Source: Acinetobacter courvalinii (GTDB lineage: Bacteria; Pseudomonadota; Gammaproteobacteria; Pseudomonadales; Moraxellaceae). Taken from it: DNA of 64,000 nt. The translations under genes were made by a program, and so were the position numbers. The stretch lies in the NCBI RefSeq assembly GCF_014635545.1, contig NZ_BMDA01000001.1, forward strand, positions 1,132,739 to 1,196,738, written 5' to 3'. Below are positions 17,766 to 26,147 of the stretch, piece by piece; position 1 is the first letter of the stretch; each line of letters begins with the position of its first letter. Below the pieces are notes generated by a model. The model was not told the DNA's origin, made no database searches, and saw only the letters and a list, made by a program, of their open reading frames with translations.

Positions 17766-18758
17766 TCATCTTTGTTTTTTAACAATTAATACCAGTTTGC
17801 CCACGTGTTGTCCCTGGGTTAGAAACTCATGTGCCTGACGCGCTTGTGCCAGATCAAAAGACCGATAAAGTAATGGTTTGATTTGGCCTTTAGAAATTAG
17901 AGGCCAGACTTTTTCCTGCAAGGCTGACATGACTTCCGCTTTGGCTTCGGGTGATTGTGAACGTAAAGTTGCGCCGGTATGGGTAAGGCGTTTTGCCAGC
18001 ATCGGAAAAATATTGAGGTTCTGTGCGAGGCCTTTTAAGACACCAATTTGTAAAATCGTACCATTCATCGCAGCAACTTCATAATTTCGCTGGATATAAT
18101 CGCCTGCAATAATATCCAGAACAAAATCCACACCTTTACCATCGGTATGTTTTTTAACTTCTTCAACGAAATCCTGTTCCTTGTAATTAATGGCAACATC
18201 GGCACCAATACTCAGACTTGCCTTCTGTTGTGTAGCACTTGAAACCGTGGTAAAAATTTTCGTTGCACCAAATGCCCGGGTCAACATGGTGGCTGTTGTG
18301 CCAATACCTGATGTCCCGCCATGAATCAGGATCGAGCTATTCGGACGGAATTTGGCATGCTGGAATAAATGCGACCAGACTGTCATAAAGGTCTCAAGTA
18401 AAATACCGCCTTCTACCAAAGACAGTCCTTCGGGAATAAAGAGTACATTGTCCTGATGAGCAACCACATATTCAGCATAGCCACCGCCCGGTACCAGTGC
18501 ACAGACCTCGTCACCCGCGTTAAATTTGCTGACCGATTTCCCCACCTGTTTGACAATACCTGAGACTTCCAGTCCAGGAATATCGGTCACGCCCGGTGGA
18601 GGTGCATATAAACCCTGACGTTGCATGACATCAGGCCCATTAATTCCGGCAGCAACCACTTCAATTAAGACACCGTCATCGGTCAGTTCGGGCATTGGTC
18701 TTTCACTGACCGTAATAACTTCGGGGCCACCCGCACCGTTAAAGGTAATACATTTCAT
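17766..18758 (-). CDS. NAD(P)H:quinone oxidoreductase, MDR family (PIG3-like)
   Basis: This 330-residue medium-chain reductase has a GroES-like N-terminal domain (about residues 1-125, with NGPDVMQRQGLY and VPGGGYAEYV) and a Rossmann domain with HGGTSGIGTTA at about 145-155. No zinc-binding cysteines are visible. Family members reduce quinones or enones with NADPH. It is the last gene of a minus-strand set after the acetoacetate-decarboxylase-like and saccharopine-dehydrogenase-like genes, with a 99-bp gap. It may therefore be the distal gene of the MerR-controlled operon. An inverted repeat in the gap leaves room for a separate control. Confidence 0.88.
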   Translation of the reverse strand: MKCITFNGAGGPEVITVSERPMPELTDDGVLIEVVAAGINGPDVMQRQGLYAPPPGVTDIPGLEVSGIVKQVGKSVSKFNAGDEVCALVPGGGYAEYVVAHQDNVLFIPEGLSLVEGGILLETFMTVWSHLFQHAKFRPNSSILIHGGTSGIGTTATMLTRAFGATKIFTTVSSATQQKASLSIGADVAINYKEQDFVEEVKKHTDGKGVDFVLDIIAGDYIQRNYEVAAMNGTILQIGVLKGLAQNLNIFPMLAKRLTHTGATLRSQSPEAKAEVMSALQEKVWPLISKGQIKPLLYRSFDLAQARQAHEFLTQGQHVGKLVLIVKKQR

Positions 18759-18787
18759 GTAGCTATTTCCTTAATGATCATATTGGG

Positions 18788-18817
18788 AACTTGATTTAAT
18801 CGCTTTATGTTCAAGTT
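18788..18817. promoter_or_regulatory. Inverted repeat upstream of the quinone oxidoreductase gene
   Basis: AACTTGA (18788-18794) and TCAAGTT (18811-18817) are perfect 7-bp arms separated by 16 bp. It could be an operator or a weak stem-loop within the operon. It does not match the MerR-type dyad of the neighbouring promoters. Confidence 0.3.
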
Positions 18818-18857
18818 TAAAAATGAGGAATATCTCCCTATAAGGAGGAAAGATCAT

Positions 18858-20102
18858 TCAAATTTGTTCAAAGGCAAGTCCTGCATGCTCAGTCAAACGA
18901 TGAATAAACTGCGCATCAAACATGGTCGCTGGTGTCCAGAAGCCCCCTGAGCGCCCCGTCTTTTGACCTTCTTTGTAATGATCAAGCGCAAGACTCAAGG
19001 CAGCCTGTCCCAACATTTTTCCGGTCGACCCATAGCCCGGATCACGATCACCCGTTACTTTGATCTTGAGGCTTTGACCTGCCTCGGTTTTCCCGATAAA
19101 ACGTAAATCAAACCGTCCTGCAAGCTGCTGTTGTGGTGTCGGACCTTCACCTGGTTTTGGTAACATATAACGTTCCATGAGCTGACTCACTGGTTTAGTC
19201 ACTGCTGCGAGCATGAAGACGCCCAAGCCAGAAACCACGCCTAAGGCTTTGAAACGTCCTTTTAAGCCTTCGCCCGTTAAAATGGCTTCGTTATAACTAA
19301 AATTGCGACCATAGGCATTACCGGATAAAGCGTTAGAACGATGCACGACACGTTCATTGACTGCCGCCATCACGAAGGGCGCAATCCATGCATTGAAATC
19401 AGGATCAAATTTCGCGGTTTTAATATAAATTTGTCGTTGGCTGTTGCCATGATCAGGTGGGCAAAGCACATAAGGATTAACTAGATCTTTACGCAGGGCA
19501 GGATCGGCTGCAGCTTCCTGAATGACATTGATGAGACTTGCAACCGTACCGCCGGATGCACCGCCTTTTAAGGTCTTGACCCGCATGCTGACTTGGGTTG
19601 CAGGTGCATGAAACTGTTTTTGTGCCTGTTGCTGTAAGTAATAAACCCCCATATCCGATGGAACCGAGTCAAAACCGCAACAATGCACAATACGGGCGCC
19701 AGACTGTTGGGCTTGAGATTCATATTTCTCGATCATTTTTTTGATCCACTGGGTTTCCCCGGTCAGATCACAATAATCTGTACCGTTGTTAACGCAGGCC
19801 TGAATCAGCGGTTCACCATATAACGCATAAGGACCAACTGTTGAAACCACCACACGTGTCTGTGCGCACAACGCGTTTAGGTCAGCCTGATTGCTCGCAT
19901 CGGCGATCAGGATAGGCAACGATTCACCCAAAGCCCCTAAACCATTTTTAACCTCTTGTAATTTATGTTGAGAGCGACCCGCAATTGCCCAGCGCAGTTG
20001 CTCCTGTTGGGTTGAAAAATATTCTGCCAGATATCGGGTCAGGATCTGCCCAACAAAACTGGTGGCACCGAATACCACAAGATCATAATTGCTTTGTGTC
20101 AT
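18858..20102 (-). CDS. Saccharopine dehydrogenase-family protein (trans-acting enoyl reductase-like)
   Basis: This 414-residue protein has an N-terminal Rossmann motif (VVFGATSFVGQILTRYL, about residues 9-25). The catalytic region resembles the saccharopine dehydrogenase/trans-enoyl-reductase family, with CDLTGETQW near residue 115 and VHCCGFDSVPSDMG near 140. Such proteins reduce C=C or imine bonds using NAD(P)H; mycobacterial relatives act on lipid intermediates. The true substrate is unknown. The stop codon of the upstream acetoacetate-decarboxylase-like gene is 35 bp before its ATG and AAGGAAA precedes it, so the two share an operon. Confidence 0.85.
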   Translation of the reverse strand: MTQSNYDLVVFGATSFVGQILTRYLAEYFSTQQEQLRWAIAGRSQHKLQEVKNGLGALGESLPILIADASNQADLNALCAQTRVVVSTVGPYALYGEPLIQACVNNGTDYCDLTGETQWIKKMIEKYESQAQQSGARIVHCCGFDSVPSDMGVYYLQQQAQKQFHAPATQVSMRVKTLKGGASGGTVASLINVIQEAAADPALRKDLVNPYVLCPPDHGNSQRQIYIKTAKFDPDFNAWIAPFVMAAVNERVVHRSNALSGNAYGRNFSYNEAILTGEGLKGRFKALGVVSGLGVFMLAAVTKPVSQLMERYMLPKPGEGPTPQQQLAGRFDLRFIGKTEAGQSLKIKVTGDRDPGYGSTGKMLGQAALSLALDHYKEGQKTGRSGGFWTPATMFDAQFIHRLTEHAGLAFEQI

Positions 20103-20137
20103 TGTTTATTTTCCTTGATTTTTAAGTTGTTTGAAAT

Positions 20138-21034
20138 TTAAAGCGGTTTTGGCAAATTCAGTACCACCTGGGCATCCTCAACCACATCCAGACGAAGAAT
20201 CTTGGAGGCACCCAGCTGATCCAGTAACTGGCTTAAAGGTCCACCATGACGAATCAGTTCGACTTTTTCTGGTAATAACTGCTGTGCCAATGAAAGGGGA
20301 TTGGATTGCACCAGTGTCTGATGCCATTTGCCATCAACCTGATGTAGCATGGTCGCTTCAGTCATCCGGGATTCAGATTTCACCCGTTTTAAAGGCGGTG
20401 TCACCGCAGTCAGGCTGAGATCAACCTTACCGTGAGTGTCGGTCAGATTGGCATTAATTTGCTCGGGACCGATCTCGACATTAATCTCGGTGCGCCATTT
20501 CGGCAGTTGATAGCCATAGACACCACGCACGCGGGCGATTTCGGTATCAACAGGCAGGGCCAATACATGGGCATAGAAATGACGTTGACGGATCGAGTTT
20601 GCTAACTCCAGAATATGTGGCCCATGTGCATTGGGTTTACGCACCACAATTGCAACTGAAACTTCGTTATAAGGATCGTTATCGCAAACAGAATAATGGA
20701 AGAAGGTGAGTGCGACCAATCCATAACCTGGCAAGGCATGTAAAGGTTCCAAAGGAGCGGGTAGCTGTTTTTTGAGTTGCTTCAGTGGTGCAAGCATGAG
20801 AACCTGCACGTTGCTGCTACGATAATAAAAATTCGGTGCCCAGACCGGCCCCACTCTCGATTCGACGAGCTTCTTTGGAATCTTGCGGAAAAAATCGATA
20901 TTCCCGGCAGCAGGATCCTGAGTAACTTCATCAAGGTTCGGGTTCATCCTAAAACGGTCATAATAGCCCCCTTTAGGAACGCTTATCCTATGTGTGCCAA
21001 ACTCAACTTCAGTAAACTGTTTATCACTGTTCAT
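20138..21034 (-). CDS. Acetoacetate decarboxylase-family protein, cytosolic copy
   Basis: This 298-residue protein has an ADC-like fold marked by GGYYDRFRMNPNLDE near the N-terminus, LPGYGLVALTFF in the middle, and ARVRGVYGYQLPKW. The lysine of that last motif may correspond to the Schiff-base lysine of true ADC (inference). The ATG at 21034 is chosen because an in-frame ATG at 21109 lies upstream of the transcription start predicted from the promoter at 21108-21138. It has no signal peptide. A close paralogue with a signal peptide is at 24013. It is first in an operon with the saccharopine-dehydrogenase-like and quinone oxidoreductase genes. The reaction is not known; decarboxylation of a beta-keto acid is the family guess. 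Confidence 0.85.
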   Translation of the reverse strand: MNSDKQFTEVEFGTHRISVPKGGYYDRFRMNPNLDEVTQDPAAGNIDFFRKIPKKLVESRVGPVWAPNFYYRSSNVQVLMLAPLKQLKKQLPAPLEPLHALPGYGLVALTFFHYSVCDNDPYNEVSVAIVVRKPNAHGPHILELANSIRQRHFYAHVLALPVDTEIARVRGVYGYQLPKWRTEINVEIGPEQINANLTDTHGKVDLSLTAVTPPLKRVKSESRMTEATMLHQVDGKWHQTLVQSNPLSLAQQLLPEKVELIRHGGPLSQLLDQLGASKILRLDVVEDAQVVLNLPKPL

Positions 21035-21107
21035 ATTGGTTAACCTTTGATTGATCGAGTCATTCAAAATGCCTGTATGCAACCCAAAGCACTTTTCAAC
21101 TGAGATC

Positions 21108-21138
21108 ACTATAAGATTAAAGCTAACTTTAAAGTCAA
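21108..21138 (-). promoter_or_regulatory. MerR-type promoter A (decarboxylase/dehydrogenase/quinone oxidoreductase operon)
   Basis: On the minus strand TTGACT (21138-21133) and TATAGT (21113-21108) are 19 bp apart. The spacer begins TTAAAGTTAGCTTTAA, a perfect 6-bp dyad around four bases. It is one of six copies in the window. Confidence 0.82.
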
Positions 21139-21321
21139 GCCCTAAAATTTCTGTTTCGAAAAACAGACGCTGTATTCGTTAGATGTATGTAAACAGAATA
21201 GGCAGATAAATATTTTTTAATTTCTAATAAAACATTGAATTTCAATAGCTCATCTTCGATTTTGTCTTTTATTTCTAAATTGTAAAATTACATTTTTATT
21301 ATCAGAATGGGACTAAAACCA

Positions 21322-21352
21322 TTGACCTTAAAGTGAACTTTAATCTTAGTAT
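21322..21352 (+). promoter_or_regulatory. MerR-type promoter B (alpha/beta hydrolase)
   Basis: TTGACC (21322-21327) and TAGTAT (21347-21352) flank a 19-bp spacer that starts TTAAAGTGAACTTTAA. A 110-nt leader precedes the hydrolase start at 21461. It lies divergent from promoter A, and the region 21035-21460 holds no other recognisable element. Confidence 0.82.
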
Positions 21353-21460
21353 AGAGTGGCTATCCATACAGATAGTCTTAAAAATAATGTGATTTTACTG
21401 ACATGAATTACAACATAGATCATGACTCGACAGTGTAAATCTTACACAGGAGAAACAAAG

Positions 21461-22291
21461 ATGGCGTACGTTACGACAAAAGATGGTGTAGAAATTTTTT
21501 ATAAGGATTGGGGTCCACGCGATGCACAGGTCCTCTTTTTCCATCATGGCTGGCCACTGAGCTCAGATGATTGGGATGCCCAGTTACTGTTTTTCTTAAA
21601 CGAAGGTTTCCGTGTCGTCGCACATGATCGTCGTGGGCATGGTCGTTCCAGCCAGGTTTGGGATGGACATGATATGGATCATTATGCCGATGATGTGGCT
21701 GCGGTCGTGCAACATCTTGGCATCAAGAATGCCATTCATATCGGACATTCCACCGGAGGTGGGGAAGTAGCGCATTATATCGCGCGTCATGGCGAAGAAA
21801 ATGTTGCCAAAGCCGTGCTGGTCAGTGCCGTGCCACCGATTATGGTGAAAACGCCGAATAATCCTGACGGCTTACCGAAAGAAGTATTTGATGACCTGCA
21901 AAACCAGTTATTCAAGAATAGATCGCAATTTTATTACGATTTGCCTGCTGGTCCTTTCTATGGTTTTAATCGCCCTGATGCCAAACCATCTGAGCCTGTG
22001 ATCTGGAACTGGTGGCGCCAAGGCATGATGGGCGGTGCCAAAGCACATTATGATGGCATTGTGGCTTTTTCCCAGACCGATTTTACAGAAGATCTGAAAA
22101 AGATTTCAGTGCCCGTACTGGTGATGCATGGCAATGATGATCAGGTTGTACCTTATGAAAATTCGGGTGTTTTATCAGCCAAATTGGTACAAAACGGGAC
22201 TTTGAAGACTTATAAAGGTTTTTCACACGGTATGCTCACCGTAAATGCGGATGTGATTAATCCTGATTTACTGGCATTTATCCGTCAATAA
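21461..22291 (+). CDS. Alpha/beta hydrolase, non-heme haloperoxidase/arylesterase-like
   Basis: This 276-residue alpha/beta-hydrolase has the oxyanion region FFHHGWPLSSDDW, the nucleophile elbow GHSTGG (Ser97), a late acidic residue in HGNDDQVVPY and the catalytic histidine in FSHGML near residue 256. The sequence type matches cofactor-free haloperoxidases/esterases, which can hydrolyse esters and form peracids. The ATG at 21461 is preceded by AGGAGA; an upstream in-frame start at 21422 lacks such a site. It has no signal peptide. Promoter B and a clear terminator make it a single-gene unit of the MerR-type regulon. Confidence 0.9.
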   Translation: MAYVTTKDGVEIFYKDWGPRDAQVLFFHHGWPLSSDDWDAQLLFFLNEGFRVVAHDRRGHGRSSQVWDGHDMDHYADDVAAVVQHLGIKNAIHIGHSTGGGEVAHYIARHGEENVAKAVLVSAVPPIMVKTPNNPDGLPKEVFDDLQNQLFKNRSQFYYDLPAGPFYGFNRPDAKPSEPVIWNWWRQGMMGGAKAHYDGIVAFSQTDFTEDLKKISVPVLVMHGNDDQVVPYENSGVLSAKLVQNGTLKTYKGFSHGMLTVNADVINPDLLAFIRQ

Positions 22292-22312
22292 TCCATTTTA
22301 CTCAACCCAATT

Positions 22313-22342
22313 AAAATAGAGGCCTACGTGCCTCTATTTTTT
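22313..22342 (+). terminator. Terminator of the alpha/beta hydrolase gene
   Basis: AAAATAGAGGC (22313-22323) pairs with GCCTCTATTTT (22330-22340) around a 6-nt loop, followed by T residues. Confidence 0.85.
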
Positions 22343-22406
22343 ATGATCTAAGCAACTGAATCTAAAAATATTTATAAAAAATATCTTATTCCATTTGATA
22401 AACCTA

Positions 22407-22437
22407 TTGACATTAAAGTGAGCTTTAATCTTAAAGT
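22407..22437 (+). promoter_or_regulatory. MerR-type promoter C (Old Yellow Enzyme)
   Basis: TTGACA (22407-22412) and TAAAGT (22432-22437) are 19 bp apart, with TTAAAGTGAGCTTTAA at the start of the spacer. The start codon of the downstream gene is at 22465. Confidence 0.82.
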
Positions 22438-22464
22438 AAATCCATACTCAATGAGGTCACAATA

Positions 22465-23703
22465 ATGAAAGTATTTGAAAAACTGGTTTTCCCGAATGGT
22501 TCCGAGATCCCTAACCGCATTGCCAAAGCTGCTATGGAAGAAAATATGGCAGACTTAAATCATGCACCGTCGGAAGAACTGATGCGTTTATATCAGGCCT
22601 GGGCGGATGGCGGCGTTGGTTTAATCATTACCGGTAATGTGATGGTCGATCGCCGTGCCATGACCGGACCTGGCGGTGTGGTGCTGGAAGATCAACAGCA
22701 TCTGGAAAGCTTTAAACGCTGGGCACAAATCGGTCGTTCTAAAGGCGCACAAGTGTGGTTGCAGATCAATCATCCGGGGCGTCAGATGCAATCCAATTTA
22801 GGTCAAGAGACTTGGGCACCTTCGGCGGTTGCATTAGATCTGGGCAAAATGTCAGATCGTTTTAATACACCGATTGAAATGAATCAGGCCATGATTCAGG
22901 AAGTGATTGACCGCTTTGCCAATACCGCACGTCTGGGTGAAAAAGCCGGCTTTACCGGTGTTGAAATCCACGCAGCGCATGGTTATCTGCTCAGCCAATT
23001 CCTTTCACCACTCAGCAATAAACGTCAGGATCAATGGGGTGGTTCTCTGGAAAATCGATCGCGCATTCTGATCGAGATCGTCAAAGCAGTACGCGCTGTG
23101 GTTGCTGATACCTTTACTGTTGCAGTAAAACTCAATTCGGCAGATTTCCAGCGTGGTGGTTTTAGTGCCGAAGATGCGCAGCAAGTGGTGCAGATGCTAA
23201 ATGGATTGGCTGTAGATCTGGTCGAGTTGTCTGGTGGTAGCTATGAAGCACCAGCCATGCAAGGTCAGGCACGCGATGGCCGCACGTTGGCCCGCGAAGC
23301 CTATTTTCTGGAATTTGCACAGGAGATTCGTAAGGTCGCCAAGATGCCCGTGATGGTCACGGGTGGAATTCGCCGTATACAGGTGGCGGAACAGGTGATT
23401 GAAAGCGGCGTGGATATGGTCGGGATTGCCACTGCTTTGGCCATCGAGCCGAATCTTCCTCATCAATGGCAGCAAGGGCAGAACACGGCACCTGAATTAA
23501 AGCCTATCCACTGGAAAAACAAAACGCTGGCGTCTTTGGCCAATATGGCTACAGTAAAATTTCAGTTGCGTAAACTCAGCCTTGGAAAACGCCCGAATCC
23601 TAAAGTTTCTCCAGCATGGGCACTGATTCTGCAACAAGCTGCAATGGCACGCCGCACCCGTCTCTATAAAAACCGGATGCGTCACTACAGCACAGCCTGT
23701 TAA
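22465..23703 (+). CDS. Old Yellow Enzyme-family NADH:flavin oxidoreductase
   Basis: This 412-residue FMN TIM-barrel enzyme shows the OYE landmarks: NRIAKAAMEEN near residue 20, the substrate-binding motif EIHAAHGYLLSQFLSP (about 172-187), RGGFSAEDA, and the phosphate site VMVTGGIRR followed by GVDMVGIATAL. There is no iron-sulfur extension of the 2,4-dienoyl-CoA reductase type. OYEs reduce the C=C bond of alpha,beta-unsaturated carbonyls and nitro compounds, so a role against electrophiles fits the promoter family (inference). GAGG lies ahead of the ATG and a terminator follows. Confidence 0.92.
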   Translation: MKVFEKLVFPNGSEIPNRIAKAAMEENMADLNHAPSEELMRLYQAWADGGVGLIITGNVMVDRRAMTGPGGVVLEDQQHLESFKRWAQIGRSKGAQVWLQINHPGRQMQSNLGQETWAPSAVALDLGKMSDRFNTPIEMNQAMIQEVIDRFANTARLGEKAGFTGVEIHAAHGYLLSQFLSPLSNKRQDQWGGSLENRSRILIEIVKAVRAVVADTFTVAVKLNSADFQRGGFSAEDAQQVVQMLNGLAVDLVELSGGSYEAPAMQGQARDGRTLAREAYFLEFAQEIRKVAKMPVMVTGGIRRIQVAEQVIESGVDMVGIATALAIEPNLPHQWQQGQNTAPELKPIHWKNKTLASLANMATVKFQLRKLSLGKRPNPKVSPAWALILQQAAMARRTRLYKNRMRHYSTAC

Positions 23704-23748
23704 AAGATACGGCTTATACATGTTGTTATCGTGTGTATCCTTAAGCTG

Positions 23749-23784
23749 AAGCCAATGACAGTCCTCTGCCATTGGCTTTTTTTT
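23749..23784 (+). terminator. Terminator of the Old Yellow Enzyme gene
   Basis: AAGCCAATG (23749-23757) pairs with CATTGGCTT (23770-23778), followed by a long T run. The rest of the 309-bp gap to 24012 shows nothing besides the facing terminator at 23961-23995. Confidence 0.85.
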
Positions 23785-23960
23785 AATTATGGTTCTTTTT
23801 GCAACATATAAGCAGATAATGAGAAAAGCAAATGCGTTACAACCCTATGCTGTCGTGAATAAGATGATTCGCTTGACTTAAAACTAAAGAAAAATCATGG
23901 ATTAAAATGGTAATTCTCAAGTTTGTTTTCTGCTTAGAACCATAACTAGCTTAACTCAAA

Positions 23961-23995
23961 TAAAAAAACACCCACTTTCAGCTTGAAAGCGGGTG
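23961..23995 (-). terminator. Terminator of the exported decarboxylase-like gene
   Basis: Arms at 23969-23979 and 23985-23995 (CACCCACTTTC and GAAAGCGGGTG, one G-T pair) form a stem. On the minus strand seven or more T residues follow. Confidence 0.85.
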
Positions 23996-24012
23996 CTGAT
24001 CAGGCATTACAT

Positions 24013-25050
24013 TTACTTTTTATGCTGACTGGCTTGATCCAGTGCAGGATAAGCAACTGGCATATTCAGTGCCAATTGGGCATCTTTCACCACATCCAGA
24101 CGTAAAATCTTCGCTGTACCTAAATCATCCAGAAGTTTCGTCAGTGGGCCGCCGCTGCGCACCAGTTGCACATCCTTTGGAAATAACTTTTGTCCAAATG
24201 CCAGTGTATTTGATTCTACTGAAGTGCTGTGCCATTTCCCGTCAACCAGTTGATACATGGTCTTGGTTTCAATTCTTGACTGTGGCTTTACTGTTTTAAT
24301 TTTTGGCAAAGCTGCGCTGAGGCTTAGATCTGGGGTGCCATCGGTATTAAAAATCTGGGCTTTCAGTGTTTGACTGCCAATATTCAGGTCAATCGGTGTC
24401 AGCCATTTGGGCAACTGGTAGCCATAGACACCACGGACACGGGCTATTTCCGTATCGACAGGTAAAGCCAGTACATGACCATAGTATTTATGGCTGCGCA
24501 TTGAGCTCAATAGTTCGGTGCTATTGAAATGATGGGCACCAGGCTGACGAACCACAATGGCAACTGAAACTTCATCGTATGGATCAACATCACCCACAGC
24601 ATAAGAAAAGAAGGTCAGTGAAACCAGACCATAGCCAGGAAAAGGCTGTAAAGGTTCAAGGGGTGCAGGAAGCTTGGCTTTGAGTTTTGCGATTGGGGCA
24701 AGCATCAACAATTGCACATTACTGGTCCGATAGTAAAAATTCGGTGACCATACTTTCCCCACACGTGTTTCCACCAGCTTTTTAGGAATAGTACGGAAAT
24801 AATCAATATTTCCTGCTGCCGGGTCTTTCGCCACTTCATCTAGATCCGGATTCATGCGAAAACGATCGTAATAACCACCTTTAGGGACATTGACTTTGTA
24901 CGGACCAAATTCGACCACTGTGGTTTGCGCTGTGTTCTGTGAGGTATTGGCAGGTTGCTTCGGCTCAATGGCATAAGTTGCAGTGCTGAGTAACACACTT
25001 GCGGCTATCGCTGGGATAGAGCGATTTAAATAACGATGATTAAAATTCAT
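24013..25050 (-). CDS. Acetoacetate decarboxylase-family protein with signal peptide
   Basis: This 345-residue protein begins with a signal peptide (basic MNFNHRYLNR, hydrophobic core, probable cleavage after TYA at residue 27). A linker of about 25 residues rich in Gln/Thr/Asn leads to the same ADC-like domain as the 20138-21034 protein, with GGYYDRFRMNPDLDE, FPGYGLVSLTFF and ARVRGVYGYQLPKW. The ATG at 25050 has GGAGGAA ahead of it; an in-frame upstream start at 25110 lies before the promoter. An exported ADC-like enzyme is unusual, and most of the family is cytosolic. It is transcribed alone from promoter D. Confidence 0.88.
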   Translation of the reverse strand: MNFNHRYLNRSIPAIAASVLLSTATYAIEPKQPANTSQNTAQTTVVEFGPYKVNVPKGGYYDRFRMNPDLDEVAKDPAAGNIDYFRTIPKKLVETRVGKVWSPNFYYRTSNVQLLMLAPIAKLKAKLPAPLEPLQPFPGYGLVSLTFFSYAVGDVDPYDEVSVAIVVRQPGAHHFNSTELLSSMRSHKYYGHVLALPVDTEIARVRGVYGYQLPKWLTPIDLNIGSQTLKAQIFNTDGTPDLSLSAALPKIKTVKPQSRIETKTMYQLVDGKWHSTSVESNTLAFGQKLFPKDVQLVRSGGPLTKLLDDLGTAKILRLDVVKDAQLALNMPVAYPALDQASQHKK

Positions 25051-25075
25051 GAGATTCCTCCAGTTCGTATTTGAA

Positions 25076-25106
25076 ATGCTAAGATTAAAGTTCACTTTAA
25101 GGTCAA
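25076..25106 (-). promoter_or_regulatory. MerR-type promoter D (exported decarboxylase-like gene)
   Basis: On the minus strand TTGACC (25106-25101) and TAGCAT (25081-25076) flank a 19-bp spacer starting TTAAAGTGAACTTTAA. The spacer is identical to that of promoter B. Confidence 0.82.
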
Positions 25107-25194
25107 GCATTTTTGCAGGATTTTATGCAAGCCATGCACGGGAAGAATGGATCAGTAGGGAGATATTAGTTCACTGAACAAGGGAGGGGATGTT

Positions 25195-25223
25195 AAAAAG
25201 CCAGATTCAAGAATCTGGCTTTT
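25195..25223 (-). terminator. Terminator of the exported DJ-1/PfpI gene
   Basis: AAAAGCCAGATTC (25196-25208) pairs with GAATCTGGCTTTT (25211-25223), with further T on the minus strand side. Confidence 0.82.
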
Positions 25224-25234
25224 CAAGCGATATT

Positions 25235-26038
25235 TTATTTTAAAGTAGCGAGACGTTTGACCACAGCTTCTGCAATTTCCTTACTCGACTGCGGATTTTG
25301 TCCTGTAATGATGCGGTCATCCACAACCACATAAGACGTAAATGGCACCCACGCACGCTTATAATGTGCGCCGCGTTGTACCAGTCCATCTTGCAATGAA
25401 AAAGGGACTTGCGATTTAATGCCTGAGAGTGTTTCCTCAATATTGGCAAATCCTGTTACAGTTCGACCTGCGATCAATGCTTTGCCCTGATTGTCTTGAA
25501 GTGACAATAAACCTCCCACACCGTGACAAACTGCGGATACCACACCACCTTGCTGGTAAATCTGCTCACTGATCTTTTTCAGGTCCTCATTGTTTGGAAA
25601 ATCCCACATGGTGCCGTGACCACCAGTATAATAAATGGCCTTATAGCGGGATGGATCAATCGCTTTCGGGGCAAGCGTGGTGTTTAAACGTTGCATAAAC
25701 TTAGGATCGGCTAAATGAGCTTTGGCAGATTTATCCAGATAAATTGGTTTTAAGCTACGCTCATCCAGTGGAACTGCACCACCTTGCGGACTGACAAAAT
25801 CCATGTCATAACCAGCGGCTTGGGCAATGTCATAAAAGTGGGTAAGTTCGGTTAGCCATAAGCCAGTATGGTCTGAACGGGTGGGGTAAGCTGAGTGGTT
25901 GGTCATGACCACCAGAATTTTGCCTAAGGACGGGGCGTGTACATTTTGCCCAGATTCAGCAGCAAAGACGGGGTTAACCGAAAAGACCAGCATAAATAGG
26001 CTGATCCACCACTTTTGAAGATTCCAACGTTGCAACAT
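25235..26038 (-). CDS. DJ-1/PfpI-family protein with signal peptide
   Basis: This 267-residue protein starts with a signal peptide (LFMLVFSVNPVFA, cleavage around residue 26). A class-I glutamine-amidotransferase-like DJ-1/PfpI domain follows. The nucleophile is Cys171 in VSAVCHGVGG, and IYYTGGHGTMWD and VSPQGG are typical of the Hsp31/glyoxalase III branch. Hsp31-type proteins convert methylglyoxal or protect proteins from glycation; most are cytosolic. The start at 26038 has GAGGAA upstream and follows promoter E; a start at 26059 would leave almost no leader. Its cytosolic paralogue is at 26657. Confidence 0.88.
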   Translation of the reverse strand: MLQRWNLQKWWISLFMLVFSVNPVFAAESGQNVHAPSLGKILVVMTNHSAYPTRSDHTGLWLTELTHFYDIAQAAGYDMDFVSPQGGAVPLDERSLKPIYLDKSAKAHLADPKFMQRLNTTLAPKAIDPSRYKAIYYTGGHGTMWDFPNNEDLKKISEQIYQQGGVVSAVCHGVGGLLSLQDNQGKALIAGRTVTGFANIEETLSGIKSQVPFSLQDGLVQRGAHYKRAWVPFTSYVVVDDRIITGQNPQSSKEIAEAVVKRLATLK

Positions 26039-26068
26039 GACAGGTTCCTCATCAATCACCTGTCAATC

Positions 26069-26099
26069 ATCCTATGCTTAAAGTAGGCTTTAAGGTCAA
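26069..26099 (-). promoter_or_regulatory. MerR-type promoter E (exported DJ-1/PfpI gene)
   Basis: On the minus strand TTGACC (26099-26094) and TAGGAT (26074-26069) are separated by 19 bp containing TTAAAGCCTACTTTAA. Read with one flanking base per side it matches CTTAAAG-N4-CTTTAAG exactly. Confidence 0.8.
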
Positions 26100-26147
26100 T
26101 AGCTTCCTATCCGTTGCTCAGCGGAAAACCATTAGAAAAGATTATTA

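Noticed and set aside
21035-21109. N-terminal extension of the cytosolic ADC-like protein.
   Set aside because: It begins at or upstream of the transcription start predicted from the 21108-21138 promoter.
25051-25110. N-terminal extension of the exported ADC-like protein.
   Set aside because: It overlaps the promoter at 25076-25106 and would bury the signal peptide.
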